From the NCBI GenBank assembly GCA_037577475.1, contig CM075189.1, positions 15,973,839 through 16,037,838 on the forward strand: a DNA stretch of 64,000 bases. The letters are read 5' to 3'. Source of the DNA: Chaunax sp. Z400. Taxonomy: Eukaryota; Chordata; Actinopteri; Lophiiformes; Chaunacidae. The notes under the pieces are model-generated. The model was given only the letters and a program-made list of their open reading frames with translations, had not been told where the DNA came from and ran no database searches. Of the stretch, positions 12,343 through 25,455 are shown in pieces; position 1 is the stretch's first letter, and each line of letters opens with the position of its first letter. The translations under genes were made by a program, and so were the position numbers.

Positions 12343-15300
12343 ACTTTCTCAGAGGTGGCAAATAATCTGCTGAACTAATCCTTTTCTCTACCTGATACGA
12401 GGAAGTTGTACTCAGCTCAGCTCCTGTGTAATATGAGCAGATACAATGAAAGCCGTTAACGTTTGACGTGATGGTATTGACATTAAAATCAATATCTTCC
12501 TCTTTGAATCCATCTAAACAAATGTGATATAAGCTTCTTGTTTAGATGAAACAGAACATGATGAACACAAGTTTCTTCCTTTGTCTGTTTTCTGTGACAT
12601 AAAACTAATTAAATGGCGATAATAGGAACGGTTTTCAGGCAGGGCTGAAAGATGCTAGATGTATACTTTTGTATGTGTGCACTGTTCGAGTCACATCATT
12701 CAACCATCAATTTCTTGGAGTGATGGATGCGCTTGAGTTACGGGAGTGCAAAAGTAGTGACGCTCGACCATCACCCAATGAGAGCATCAGATGATTGCCT
12801 CAGAGAAGCTGCTGTATCTTGAAATGTCTTAGAGAATGTCTCCCATCCAGGTCTGCTTCCCCTCTGCGTGATGCTTCCTAACATTGGTTGTTCCCTTTTG
12901 ACTTCTGTTATCAGTTTGTGGTTCAGTGCAGTGCACAGTGTTGTGAAATGACAGTCTAGTCCTGCAGGATGCCCATAGTGGAAATCCCATTACCTTTTTG
13001 AAGATCCTAACCTTAGATTTTCAGTTTCGAGACAACTCTAAAGACTTAGCAACACAAACTCAACTCAGGTATTTTCTTTCGTTGTAAAAAAATTGGACGC
13101 TTGACTGAACTTCCCAACCAAACTTTCGAGAAGCTAAATTCTAAGATTACTAAGAGTACAATGACTATTGTCCTTTTGTAGAACCCAACTCTTAGAATAG
13201 AATGATGGAGGTAAAATGCCTGTCAAACAACTCATTCTCTCTTTAGAAGTTTTAATGGTTTGAGCATTTTCCCTGTCCTTCAGTTCTGACACCCAGCAAA
13301 CCGGCCTGGGTGTCCTCCATCAAAGCGCATTACACAAAGGATTCATTACGCAGAAATAATGGTTTCTAGACTGCCTTCTGTCATGTCAGTGATGGTACTT
13401 AGCAATAACAGAGACCAGCTACAGAATGAACTGATGTCCTTGAGATCACTTTAGAGGATGGCAAGCCCAAAGTACTCAACTCGGAACCTTATTAGTATTT
13501 AATTAACACGCCTTTTACCTCGTTCTCCAGTGTTGCCGGGATAATTAACAGTCTGTCGTGTTCCGTCTTTGACCACAGGAGGCTTTTAAAGGAAGGCAGC
13601 CCCTCAGTTGTGCTTGTGCGTTATGGCTAGTTTAATGTTATTCTCCGATGACATTGTCAACCCAAGCAAGATCATTTAACTTTGATCGACCTCACACGTA
13701 CTGTATGTTTTTATTTTTGGCAAAATTGTGTTTAAAAGTTGTAAAAGAGGGCAAATCACTTTTGGTTGGTTTCATATTGAATTGAAATAAAGAGGAAAAA
13801 AAGCTAATTTGATTTAGGAAAAAGTCCACTCTAGATTTAAAAATCTCTTATACATGAGCGTCCTGGCCAAGACAGGCAGCAGCACAAATAAGAAGCAGGG
13901 TTACAACAAACAGCCATACAAATGCAATTTACATTGCCTTACAATATTAACAAAAGTATCAAAAAATGTTAATCTGCATTTGTCACCAGTCAGCAACATC
14001 AAAGATCAGTCAGGGGGTATTTGAGTCGTACAAAACATTTACAGCCAGATGTACCTGCATTTAAGTCATTTAAGGTAGCTTTAAATGCACTTTGTGAGAC
14101 ATTAATTGAGGTTTGGGGGTGGGACAATGTGGATTCTGATAAATCAATTTATTTAAATGCAAAATATGTGCATAGAAATGAGCAAATATGTCATTGTAAG
14201 GTGAGTGTGGAAGATAAAGCGCCAAATAGCACCAAGAAACAGTTGCTTTTTACCCAAAATTATTTGAATCATTTGTTTGTTATGTGAATGTTTATTCAGT
14301 TATCCCCAGCACTGTTAATCCTTATTAAGATGCAAAGCTGGCAGACAAATAACAACTGGTGCCACGTCATATGTGTACAAATTAAGTCTGCTGGTAAATT
14401 GTTATTGTTCCCTTATTGTCTATGACTGGTTTGATTGAATTTGCTTTTGACTCGCATGCAAGGTGCTTATCAACCGTAACGCCGCAAAGTAATTACTCAG
14501 GCTTATCTTCATGACCTTTTGAAGGTAATGTTCTTCGCTGTGCTGCGCTGCCTGACTTGGAGTTTTCAGAAAAGTAGCCAAGAAAATTCAAGACGGCCAA
14601 TTATGAATAGTGATCAAGTCTCACCCCTGAAAACTGAATATCAGCAAAGTGCCTCATGCAAAGACCGAGTTCCTCGAAAGAGGCGCAGAGCAGAACCGCA
14701 CCAACCCACACACCTACACATACACACCTTCATACCATCACACCACCTTTTACCCAATGTCTCCATTCCCTCTTTTCACACCCCATCTAAAACTGCCCCC
14801 TGAATGATGAATGGGAGGGATAAGGTATGTGGATGTCATTTTTCACCCGATCCTCTATCCACATTGGTCGCCGGCTGACTGGACAGGGATCCTATCAATC
14901 TGTAAAATACGATCCCCAGCATTTATATGTCAAATGGCTCAGAGCAAATCCACATGACGTTTACACTCTGCTGGCTTTTTGAGGAGACCACTTCTGACCT
15001 ACTGTCATACCTTAGGTAGCCTGTAAAACATTAGATTACTTTTTTAAGGGGTAAAGAAATCGTATTTGTTTGTAGTGTTTATGATGAAATTTAAGGGATT
15101 TGGTCCATTATCAACATCTAAAAATAAGTAAAGTCTCATAAGAAGGGTTTATTAACATTTAATCAGAACTTTATTGAGAACTTTATCTTTGAGCTGTGCT
15201 GAAAGTGGCCCCAATGACACTCATATCACTTTTTTGTCTCATGAGTCATTAATTTGCACATTGTTAATGAGATCCTTCATGCATCTGTGTTCATTCTCTG

Positions 15301-18295
15301 CCCATTTTGAAAATTTATGGTATTTTCCTTCTTGCTCATGGGGTATTTTTTTGGGACCATCTAAAGAATACAGGCTTGATTAAAGTAAGAATAGTATAAA
15401 CTTTGTTGACTAAAAGTAATATATATCAATTTGTTGGGTTTTTAATATGTTCCTGAGGGCCTTTACATTATTCTCTTTCCCTTTTCTCTCCTTTGCTGCC
15501 ATGGATATAGGTAAGTTTTCTTATTATTCATGCTGCTGTATGTACCTATGTATACAATAACATCATTTTCAAGCGAGTAAATGGGTTTCTCATACCGTAC
15601 GGTAATTAAGCCATATTTCTCACGTCAACATTAGTATGCAATCAAGGGGAATAGACTGTATGTTAAATGTAAATGGTGTCTTAGTTAAACTTTATTGAAA
15701 GCACCTTGACCTTCATGCTTCTGCCAGACAAAGTCAAAGTGCCGTATCTGCAAAACTGAGGGAAAAAAACGCTTTCGGTGTTTTTCTTTCAATAAGTGTG
15801 AGCATCAAAAATAAATAAAAACAGCAATACCTCTGGAAAATTCTGCCGTAGAACAAAAACGCTCTAACAGATTGAAGAGAAGATACAGCACAATCAATTG
15901 GGGCAAAGAATTGAATTTCGCAAAAATTGTCAATACTGCTCTTTGCCTTCATAGGGCAGACTTCTTAAGTGGCTCATAGTGGTTTGGCACAAAAGAAACA
16001 CTTCTTCTGTTGCCATGGAGGCTTTTTGTATTTGTATCAACTGCTGTTGAAGTCTGTGTTTACTCTGATTGTATGTGTTTTTGTATAAATGGGTTAACTG
16101 ATGAATGAAATAAATGAAATGAAATAATTCAGATGGATGTGTTTGTTAGATTAAGTTTTGATGGACTGTTTTAATAATGGCAATGAGAGGCTGTGATTTT
16201 ACTACCTTGGCATGCTGTTTTTTTTGTTTAATCTCATATGGGTCTGTTTAATGGTGTGGAAAAATACTACATTCCCAAAGGATGAGGCTCATCAGGTCAT
16301 TGTGGAAAAGACTCTCAGTGCTTTGGTGTAATTTTAATGGGATTCTAGAACAGCTCAGAGATGTCAGTAGGGGGCTGCAGAATGTTTCACTGTGCTCAAG
16401 GGAGGAAGGTGAATGTTAAAGTTGTACTCATGTTCTGTAAGACAGACTTGAGAGCAGGCTTTGAAAGGGATCTCAGATTTTTTTCGTCTTGGACTTTTCT
16501 CTTACATAAGTATAATGTTTGTTTGACAAAGGCATACAGCAGTATTTTCTACGTGTATGTATTCTTCATAAATACATATTCTTAAGAAATGGACTGTACT
16601 GTACTTGTTCAGTACAAAACTGCTAAAAAAAAAAAAAGTGTATTCTAAATTCAGAAAATTACTTTTCTAATTTTGGAAATGAGCTTAAGACAGATAATGT
16701 AATGACAGCATAGTGCTAGCAGAAAGCATCTGTTCGCTGGTAATGAATTCAGACCCTTGCCCCATAGCTGTCTATCTAGGCCATGAAACTGCTTGAAGGA
16801 TTTATTTGCTATACCTGCATTTCTGTGGGTTTATCTGAATCGATGTCTCCCCCAAAGCAGGCCTAATCTGGGAGGCTGACCCGTACTGCCCCGGGCCAGA
16901 TCAAACTTGGGGCTGGAGCTACGGCTCTCCCACAGTCCCAGCTACGCCACCCTTTGATAGTTGAAGGCCTAAATCCTTTAAATGTCGGGCAGGCTTTGAG
17001 AGACACTGCAGCTCAGAAAAAAGAGGCAGGTACTTCCTGGGAGCTTACATCCTCGGGGGGAAAAGCAATGTCCCACTTTCAGAAAAAAAAGGGGGAGAGC
17101 ACCTTCACATCACTTGAGGCTTCACTTGGAGGCTGTGGCAGCAGGTATGAGGACATTCATAGTCCCAAATGGTTTTGTGGATGCGGAGAAGTGCTCTCCA
17201 TCTCACTTCCTCCTGCCTCATGCGTCACACTTAAGATGTGATGAAGGCTTCAGGTTGGATCCAAAGAGATTTCAGTCAGGTGCGGCATTGTGTTGGGTTT
17301 AGGCAACAAACGACTTGGTGAGGTTTGGGCAACAAAAGAACTCAGTTGCGTGTGTGGAAAGATCACAGTTTGTGTCATAATAAGTTTAATTATGTTACAT
17401 ACTTGATTTAGTTGTGTGTGAAACAAGTAAAAAATGTTACTTAAATTAACTTTCATTACTGTTTAAGTTAAAGAAGTTGCCCTTAATGCCCTTTTTACTT
17501 GACATTTGCCTATAAAATGATACAAGGAGGGCTTAATGTGGATGTGTTATTCATACTCCATTTGGTGGGACCAGCAGTAGTAAAGGTTGCATGTCATTTA
17601 TAACCACAGACAGATTTCTGCAGTCGAATTGCATTCTACACAGTGATCCTCTAATTGAAAGAGTTCTTCATGTTTGACATCAATAATGAAGACATACAGC
17701 CTTGACTTTTGCTTTAAAACTCCCAGTTGTCTCTGGCACATTTACAGAAAGTCACGCCAGTATAGCAGAATTTAATGGCATTTTTTAACACAATTTATGC
17801 CACCGCATTTTAATATCCCGACAATATCATCAACACCTTTGAGTTCAGTCCCACACACACTTAAATTGGCTTTAGATTGTATCTGTTTTCAAATTTGTCT
17901 CCCTTCTAAAAGTCAGTTGTTGCCATTAAGGGGACTCAAATCAGCACAAAGAGCCCATGCAGAAGCCTTCAAATGGGCAATTTCACGGGGACCAAAGTGG
18001 GGGAACATCTCAGACTGTATACATGTTTCATTACCATTGGGCAACTGGGCAAAGGAGATTTTCCTGGGTGTCGGAGTAAATTGGACGAGTGAAAGAGACG
18101 AAATAAGGTATGATGCAATGCAAACAGTCGGACGAAAATGGAAATACAGAAAGAATAGTGTGAAGGGGGATGCAGGAAAGAAATCTATGAGGGATGAAAA
18201 CCGAGAAAGCCAGGAGGGCAGGGGTTATAGCAACACTGACAAGCATGTTGTGGAAATAGAGACGAATGAACATAAGAATGATTAATGTGCTCTCC

Positions 18296-18313
18296 AAAAA
18301 AAAAAAAAAAAAA
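18296..18313. repeat. A homopolymer, 18 nt
   Basis: Uninterrupted A run. No retroposon body is recognisable just upstream. Confidence 0.9.
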
Positions 18314-18763
18314 CAGACACAGAGAAAAGTTCACTCACGCTTTAACCCTTCAGGTTGCTTACTGTATCTATGTCGGGGATATTTCCTCTGAGATTCATAT
18401 CATCTGTTTATACAACAGTGTAGTTGCAGACGAAACCAAAGGTACAATACAAATTGCCAATATTAAGCTCTGTTACACTGACAGCAGACTAGTTAATTAA
18501 TTTGATGATGTGCAAATGGTGCAATTATGCCCCACTTTTCAAGCTATGTCATGGTTACTTCTCAATATACAGTTGTCCAACTCATAGCTCACCATTTTAT
18601 ATTTAGATTTGGCTGAGAGAGAGCCTTAAAATAGAGAGACACGGGACAGCAAGTCATCTCAGTAAGCAGTGTTGCATGTGTAGTTCATGAGGTAGGGATC
18701 TTAAAACACAGCATCATCTTAGCACAGCATATTTCCATCTTTGAATCCACATTCCCACACCTT

Positions 18764-18778
18764 GGGGGGGGGGGGGGG
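18764..18778. repeat. G homopolymer, 15 nt
   Basis: Fifteen consecutive G, lying about 50 bp left of a CT microsatellite. Confidence 0.92.
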
Positions 18779-18829
18779 AAGCAGAAGCAGGCCTGAACTG
18801 AGCCGTCCGTCCGACATTTCCTTGTCTCT

Positions 18830-18830
<1 letters not shown>

Positions 18831-18875
<45 letters not shown>
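18831..18875. repeat. (CT)n microsatellite, 45 bp
   Basis: Uninterrupted CT dinucleotides. The opposite-strand (GA)n gives a spurious RERERE open frame that should not be read as protein. Confidence 0.97.
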
Positions 18876-18879
<4 letters not shown>

Positions 18880-19362
18880 GAGAAAAAGTCTGAAGTAGGT
18901 TAGCACTCAATGCTTGCACAAGCGAGGAAATTGAAATGCTGAAATAAGGAGTAGCTTAAGAGAAGATGGAGGAGCTATAACCGGGACAAAATTGCCCCAC
19001 CATGATGAGAAGGAGAGATATATTTGCTGGGACACAGGGGAGTTCCTCTACTGGCCAATCACTGAGGCATGTTGCCATCCTTTATTCTGTATTCCAGTCT
19101 TGGTATGGAGCCTTATGAATGCTTCCTTTTTTTTTCTTCTTCTTTTTCACTTGCTGTATTCGCATCTCTTCCAAAATTGCATTGCCACGCTGGGGTATAC
19201 TGGTTTGTGAGTGTAGGGATTTAATACACTTCAGAATGAAATGGGCATCCTCCTGCCTGTCCGCGCTCTGTTCTTATGAGAGATTACTCAAGGGACTATG
19301 ATCGAGCAACAAGAGCTCAAGCTGCATCCTCATTGTCTCATGTACTGCAGGAAGCGCACAAA

Positions 19363-19381
19363 ACACACACACACACACACA
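19363..19381. repeat. (AC)n microsatellite
   Basis: Nine to ten AC units without interruption. Confidence 0.95.
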
Positions 19382-20419
19382 GATATAACCATCCTATTGT
19401 TGTGTGCTCAAGCTAAACCTTATTCTCCCCCCTCTCCTCAGCAATTCTTTTATCATAGTGGTCTCTCGTGGCATATCATCTGTATTTGTTTTGTCACACT
19501 ACATCACTCTCTGTGCACTCGCCTTCTGTAGGGCAGCATGAGATTCTTATTCTGCTTTTTGGTGATATTGATAATTCAATTTTAATACTGAAGTGCAATA
19601 CACCCACTGATCAAATTGGATAACAAACAAACAATGAACACTTCCCAGGGAATCCACATCTCAAAACCCATTTGACCAGTGACTTGCTGAGATCTCTTGA
19701 CAATGATATTTATGCTCTGGCTGTGTAGCAAATGGCTTGTTGTTTTAGAAAAAAAAAAAGTGACATGGAGAAAGAGACATGGGGGAGTGACACAGACAGC
19801 CTGAATTCAATAACCCATAAAGTGTATGACTATTCTCAGTATGGCTTTCAAGAGATGCTGTTGTTCTGAACATGTGTTTAAAAAAAAAGCCTCTCTACTG
19901 TAAAATATTCTCCCTATATGTGTTACTGACGTTACTGTGGGGACAAATTACTGCTTTGAAACGACCCATGAACATGCCAAACATCATATTTAACACTTAT
20001 TTAACAGAAATCACATTTTTACACATGATCTAATTTAATAAAAGAGTCTCATATTATGACCGATTGAATATCTCATCATATAAATACTGTGTCTTATATG
20101 AAATGACAGCAACAAATCAGACACAAAACTGTCAAATCTAGTCCTTGTAAGAACAAAACAATAGTTTTTCCTTTGATTTACCTGCTTTCCAGTTAACTGA
20201 CGATTCTGACTCAAGCTGCAATTATGCTCTTGTGAAGATAAGCATACAGTAAATAGAATTAGCTCTTCAACACTGATAGAACTGACCCTGCCCACTTTCC
20301 CTGAGCACTCAATCAAACAGACAACTATTAGAGCAATAAGTGTCTCCCACAACCCGACGCACTACAAAATGCAACACACACAAAAGCACCGCAAACACAC
20401 ACGTTTTTTCATGACATTT

Positions 20420-21430
20420 TTCAAAAAAGTAGATCCAGACCATACTCTTTATTTTACATAGACCCAACAACACCCCATGAACAAGAACAGTAGCAAGGAA
20501 CGAATGTCTTTAACAGGCAAAAACCTCCGAGCAGACCCTCTAGCTGGTCGACCATCTGCCTCGATATGGGTCGAGAGACAGAGATGTACAGTGACAACAA
20601 CAACAGCTGCTAATTGTAGAAATATTGCAAAAATCATTTTCTATAATATCTACTACAATAACTATATCAAAGTATAGTAATAACAACAACAATAACAAGA
20701 GTAAGAACATGATATTATGATTGATTAAGTACAGTAGCAGGACAACCAGTCAACCAGGACCACAGCAGTAGGTCCAACCAAGATCAGTGGGAACCTGCAG
20801 GATGAGAAAGCACAAAAGACTTGGGGGAAGAAGTGAAGTTAGTAACATGTATTAATGGGTCATGAATGTGTACAGATGGAGAGGGAGAGGAGGAGAGAGA
20901 GGCTCGTTGTCAGTCGAAGCCTATATTGAAGCATAACTAGCCTAAGCCAAACATTAAGGTTTATCAAAAAGGAAAATTTTAAGCCTGTTTTTGAAAGAAG
21001 AGAGAGAGTCTGCCTCACAGACCAAGACTGGATAATGGTTCCACAGCAGAGGAGCTTAATAACTGAAGGCTCTGGCTCCGGTTCTACACTTAACTGTACA
21101 ATCTGGGAATTGTGTAGTGTTCTAATCAGGTAATAAGGTAATATAAGATATGTTGGTGCCTGGCCATTAAGGGCTGTGTAAGTTAGAAGAAGGATTTTAA
21201 ATTATATGGATTGAACAGATAGCCATTGCAGAGAGGCTAATATGGGTGAAATATGATATTTTATATGAGCTCAGTATCTGATATATATATATATGATATA
21301 TGATCAGTACATGTGTAGCAGCATTCTGGATCAGCTGCAGAGTCTTTACAGACTTACTGGGTAAGCCTGATAGACAATTCCAATGATCCTGCCTAATGTC
21401 TGGACCATTTTTTTCATTGTTAACATACAA
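20420..21430 (-). mobile_element. LINE 3' end (L2/Rex1-like), minus strand, with 3' UTR
   Basis: On the minus strand the right part (about 21300-21430) translates to CLSGLPSKSVKTLQLIQNAA, the 'LQLVQNAAARVL' block near the end of L2-type reverse transcriptases. Further along (about 21130-21200) another frame gives ALNGQAPTYL, the next conserved block. Frameshifts and stops show it is dead. The left part (20420-20700) carries sequence I recognise as the usual 3' tail of this fish family: 'ACCCAACAACACCCCATGA', 'TTTAACAGGCAAAAACCTCC', 'GACCATCTGCCTCGA', then AAC/AAT-rich simple repeats. So this is one 5'-truncated insertion of about 1 kb, the most complete transposon in the window. Confidence 0.75.
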
Positions 21431-24400
21431 GGTTGTTTTAGATGAAGAAGTAGTAGAAGTATGATGTCGTACACCCAGAACCCAGATGTACTGAAGGTTC
21501 TGGATGGTTCAAGCATTTCAAAGACCCATGGAGAGATTTTTATAAAAAAGTTATTTGTAATTATTGCTCATGCTTACACAGCTTGAGACCTTTTATTACA
21601 TGTAAGACAGACTGATTTACAACAGGCTGCCAATATTCAACCTCGTCTCTAAGGCAATCTATTCTCACCCCATTATTAGGGTAGGGGGTGCTTGAGACCT
21701 GCCTTAATTTGCCACTATGCAGTGTGCAATTAATCAAGGCCATTGCTAAATGACAGGCTTAATGGACGCACTGAGTTCCTTGTCTGCTGGCTGCCTTTCC
21801 CCTCAGTGCATAGCCTCAGAACTCAGACAAGCATACCCTTCAGGAGTGGCTACACATACGAGGACACTTCCACTGAACTGAATGGTGGGATGGAGTGGTA
21901 AATGAATACATTCATCTTCGCTTACCCACACCCACCTCTCAGTAGCATTGTGATAGTATCTGTATCAGGAATATCAGCCTCTGATTCTTTATGATATTGA
22001 AGGGCCATACCCAATTGGAGCTTTTGCGCTGCCAATTCGGATGGAGTTGAAACAATTCATTGTTTCATTTGTGCAGAGAAATACAGGCTCTATGATTACT
22101 AAGGGAGGAAGCAAGTGACACAGAGACAAGGTGCTTTGAAGGTTTCCAAATAGGCCTTTAGCACTTAAGGTTTCTATTGCACTCAGATGGAGAGAGTGGG
22201 AATGTTGCCTGAGGTGTAATGCATTGGCAGTGATGTGGCTGCATTTACACCTAAAAAAAAAAAGAAAACTTTTCATTGAAACTATGCATCCACCAGAGGC
22301 CTGACCTCTAAAACGATGTGATGGAGCGTTTTATAAAGCATTAGTTATTGATTTGAGGGCACAATTCAAGTGCATTACACCTCCAGAGAGACCTTTTTAT
22401 GCTGCATGTTTGAGTCAGACGTTGGGAATATGGGAGTCATCATAGCATGTAAGAATCACAGCCACTTTGTCTTTGTACTTTTAAGTTCTATATAAGCAGA
22501 ACTTTTTCTATAGGAACATAATAGTTTAAATTTACTTTATAAATCCACTTATTGACCAAATAACCTTTCATCTGTCCTGTAGTTTCTTCATCCATTATCA
22601 CTGTAAAATCAAGTGTTAAAAGTAGGTTGCTAGAGTTCATGTGTCTTCAGCCCTGGTGTTTAGTGAATTGACTAAAGCACTGAGCTCTTTTACCATGCAG
22701 TCTCTCCAAAAGTAACTTTCAGCTTGGTTTCAAATAAACCAGCAGCCTTGAAATGCTTGTAGAAAAAGCACCTATGGCTGTGTGAGTTGAAGAATGGCCA
22801 CATTCTACACTCGTCTGAGGTCAGGCTTCATTACCCATATAGCAAAAACATAAAGACTTGGGTGTTCTGATGCATTAAGTGAGTAAATCTTTTTAAATTC
22901 AAATCCATCCGAGACTCCTTTCATATGTAAATCGCATCTTGTTTTCATTAGCTTCTTTCATTCCTTCACTAAAGCAAAAAAATCATAGAATAAACTTCAC
23001 TGGTGCATTGGTGTTAAACCCATCCCCACATGATTAATTCACTTATTTCTCACAGTTTCAGTCAGAATAGCTGTAAGGTTGAAATTTTCTTTTATGTGGC
23101 TCAGTGCACAATGCTATGGACCAGAACAGAATCCTAGCCATAGTTATCATTATCTATTTCCATCATTGGTTCTGCTTTATGGCCCCATAGGCGAAAACAA
23201 ATGGCAAATTACTGAGAGTACATGATGATGAGTTGTTATAATGAAGGCAAAAACACTGCCAAAGATGAAACATGGGTGGAGACAGAACTGCCAATGTGAT
23301 GATACACCACAGAGCTGGGTGAAAAGAGAACGAAAATTCCCAAAAGCAGCACCACTGATGTTCCTGGTTTTGACAGGAGTGCTACGGAGTGCATCTCAAC
23401 GTTCAATGAAAGTTCCTTACATGTGAAACCACAGATGGCAACGAGCTTAACTAGGTCCTCTAAGCATTGTGCCAATCTCTCTTTCCCCCTATCAATGTCT
23501 CCATCAGGACCCACCAGGGGTTTTTAACAGAGATGAGACCGTTTGTAGCAGTTGGCTCAAATTAGCAGCGTAATCTAGCATCGAAGTAATTAGTCATTTG
23601 TATCTATATATACTTTTAAGAATGCCACATCACTGAACTTCCAAATTTTGCAGAGATTAGTGGGGGAAAATGCAGTATATTTGTATAGTCTAGTGCACCC
23701 ATTAGACTACAGTTATGTAAAATGGAATCATGCTAGTAAACCTCCAGTCTTTATAAAGAAAATCTCTACATATGATCACCCCCTCATGTTCTGCCAAGAT
23801 AAGTCATTTCCGCCTGTGTCGAATAGACATCCATGGATAGTAATTATGTGAAATCAAGAGAGTTGTTCCTAAGGCTATATGTAAATATTCAGCCATTGTG
23901 TCATACTGTTAGTGTTCCCTTGTTTATGAATAGGCAGCTTCCTGGCAATGAATAGCCAATGAGAGTTTAGCCTCAGAATTATAGTGTGCTTTAGTGGTTG
24001 ACCCATACAAGAAATATGATTAATGATTATGTAATTTCTGCTATTGCTGAAGGCTATTGATGTTTATTATAATGACTCACACAATGACACACATGATGCT
24101 TGTTCAGCTGTTTTAAATGGACCTCTCCATCGTCATGCCAGGCCAATTAGAGGCAGAGTAGGGCGTCGCCATAGAGGGATTTGTAAATTGGCTTGGCAGA
24201 GGTATGTGCTCTCCGAGTCCCTTCTTGTTTAAATTTATATCAATCACTGCAGATATATTGTTTATTTTTTACTTTTAGATGACAACATCCACCAAGAATA
24301 AAATTAAGCTGTGAAAGAACCCCTAAAATTGTATAAATGACCACCAATCCCAGTTATTGTATGAAACGTTGGATGATAATATGGGCCAGATGGCATGTGC

Positions 24401-25139
24401 TAACCCTACTGTGACAGCATTGCTTGAGATACCAGTGACCAGAAAATTGCAGGAAGTACCACGCCCAACAATGTGTTAACCTTCGTGGTGTCTCACACAG
24501 ATGGAGAGTGTACATTGATGGGAAAGCCCCAGGGTTTTGGCGATATGAATGGCCAAGTGCTGACCTTTGACTCCTCTGCGCTTTACCCCCAACTGTGAAT
24601 AAATGACTCTAAAAGACCCCATCCCAGAGGATTAATGTGCTCAGCCAGGATTCAAGCTCTCACAGAGAGCAGACAGAGTGAAAAATGTGTCATTCGCTCT
24701 TAAAGTGAGAGGAAATTTTGTAAGAGCTCCGTTCAGTCCTGTTTCTTTTGTCATTCAGGAATCAACTCTGAGTTAAGGTGCGATGGAGATATCACAGTTT
24801 GTGCCCAGGTGAGATTAAACATGATGTGCAGAACTAGGAAGGAATGAAACATATTAATCACGTCAGATAACTGCTATGTGCACAATTTTACATGAGGAGT
24901 TCAAGTAAATAATTGATCCTGTCACAAAAGGCAAATCTGTAAATCTGTAAATTAAATTGACTTCTGTTGAAAACCAAATGATACTGGACATGTACTTATA
25001 TAGAGAAATGGCCAAAAACTGAAATATTCCACATCTCTTGAGGGAATAAATATTTTGTGTGATACGTTTATTCTACTTTTTGCTAAGACTTGGATGAGAA
25101 TATTAAATATATTAAATTGAATGGCAAATATTTGATCTC
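21431..25139. other. non-coding, no gene recognised
   Basis: Nothing supportable as exon, RNA or transposon. Open frames are short and without domain content. Confidence 0.55.
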
Positions 25140-25455
25140 TGCCTCTGCCAAGGCGAAATCCCCCTGCACGTCTGTCTGGTATGCCTGACTCATGCCCCAC
25201 CGCTCAAGGTTTTGTGGAAATCAGTTTTAATAGTTTTTTTATGTTATTAGAAAATGTCCTGGAAATTTGGGGGGGGGGGGGGGGGGGGGGCGGGGAATCT
25301 CCTGGGTTTGGCTCCTTTATCTGGATCTGGCCCAGAATTGAATGGGTTCTTTCATGGCACCATGCTCCATCCTTCCACCAAGTTTCATGGAAATCCATTC
25401 AGTAGTTATTTTTGTGTGTAATCCTTCTGATGAAAAAACTAACCAACCAGCAGAC
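25140..25455 (+). repeat. dispersed fish repeat, 'CCACCAAGTTTCATGGAAATCC' family
   Basis: It begins with CTCTGCCAAGG and CGTCTGTCTGG, contains ATCTGGATCTGG, then TTCCACCAAGTTTCATGG followed by AAATCCATTCAGTAGTTATT and GTGTAATCC. These motifs are shared with copies at 33.9 kb and 57.3 kb and match a very common teleost repeat, possibly the 3' end of an RTE-type LINE. The middle holds a 22-G run. Confidence 0.65.
25269..25290. repeat. G homopolymer, 22 nt
   Basis: Twenty-two consecutive G followed by C and four more G, inside the dispersed repeat. Length in an assembly is unreliable at such runs. Confidence 0.9.

Larger units (their letters stand above)
9196..20419. other. non-coding, no gene recognised
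   Basis: No exon could be supported in this 11-kb stretch. It holds homopolymers and microsatellites (listed separately), a 25-bp palindrome at 11328-11352, and an A-rich (ATGAA/ATGAAAT)-like tail at about 16096-16128 that could end an old retroposon. The largest open frame (17797-18285, + strand, 162 codons) has no recognisable domain. Confidence 0.55.

Noticed and set aside
16096..16128. ATGAAATAAATGAAATGAAAT tract as a retroposon tail
   Set aside because: No retroposon body recognisable upstream.
17797..18285. 162-codon open frame on the + strand
   Set aside because: Low-complexity composition, no recognisable domain, no flanking splice or promoter logic; expected by chance in 64 kb.
18685..18919. 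RERERE-rich minus-strand frames
   Set aside because: Translation of the CT/GA microsatellite.
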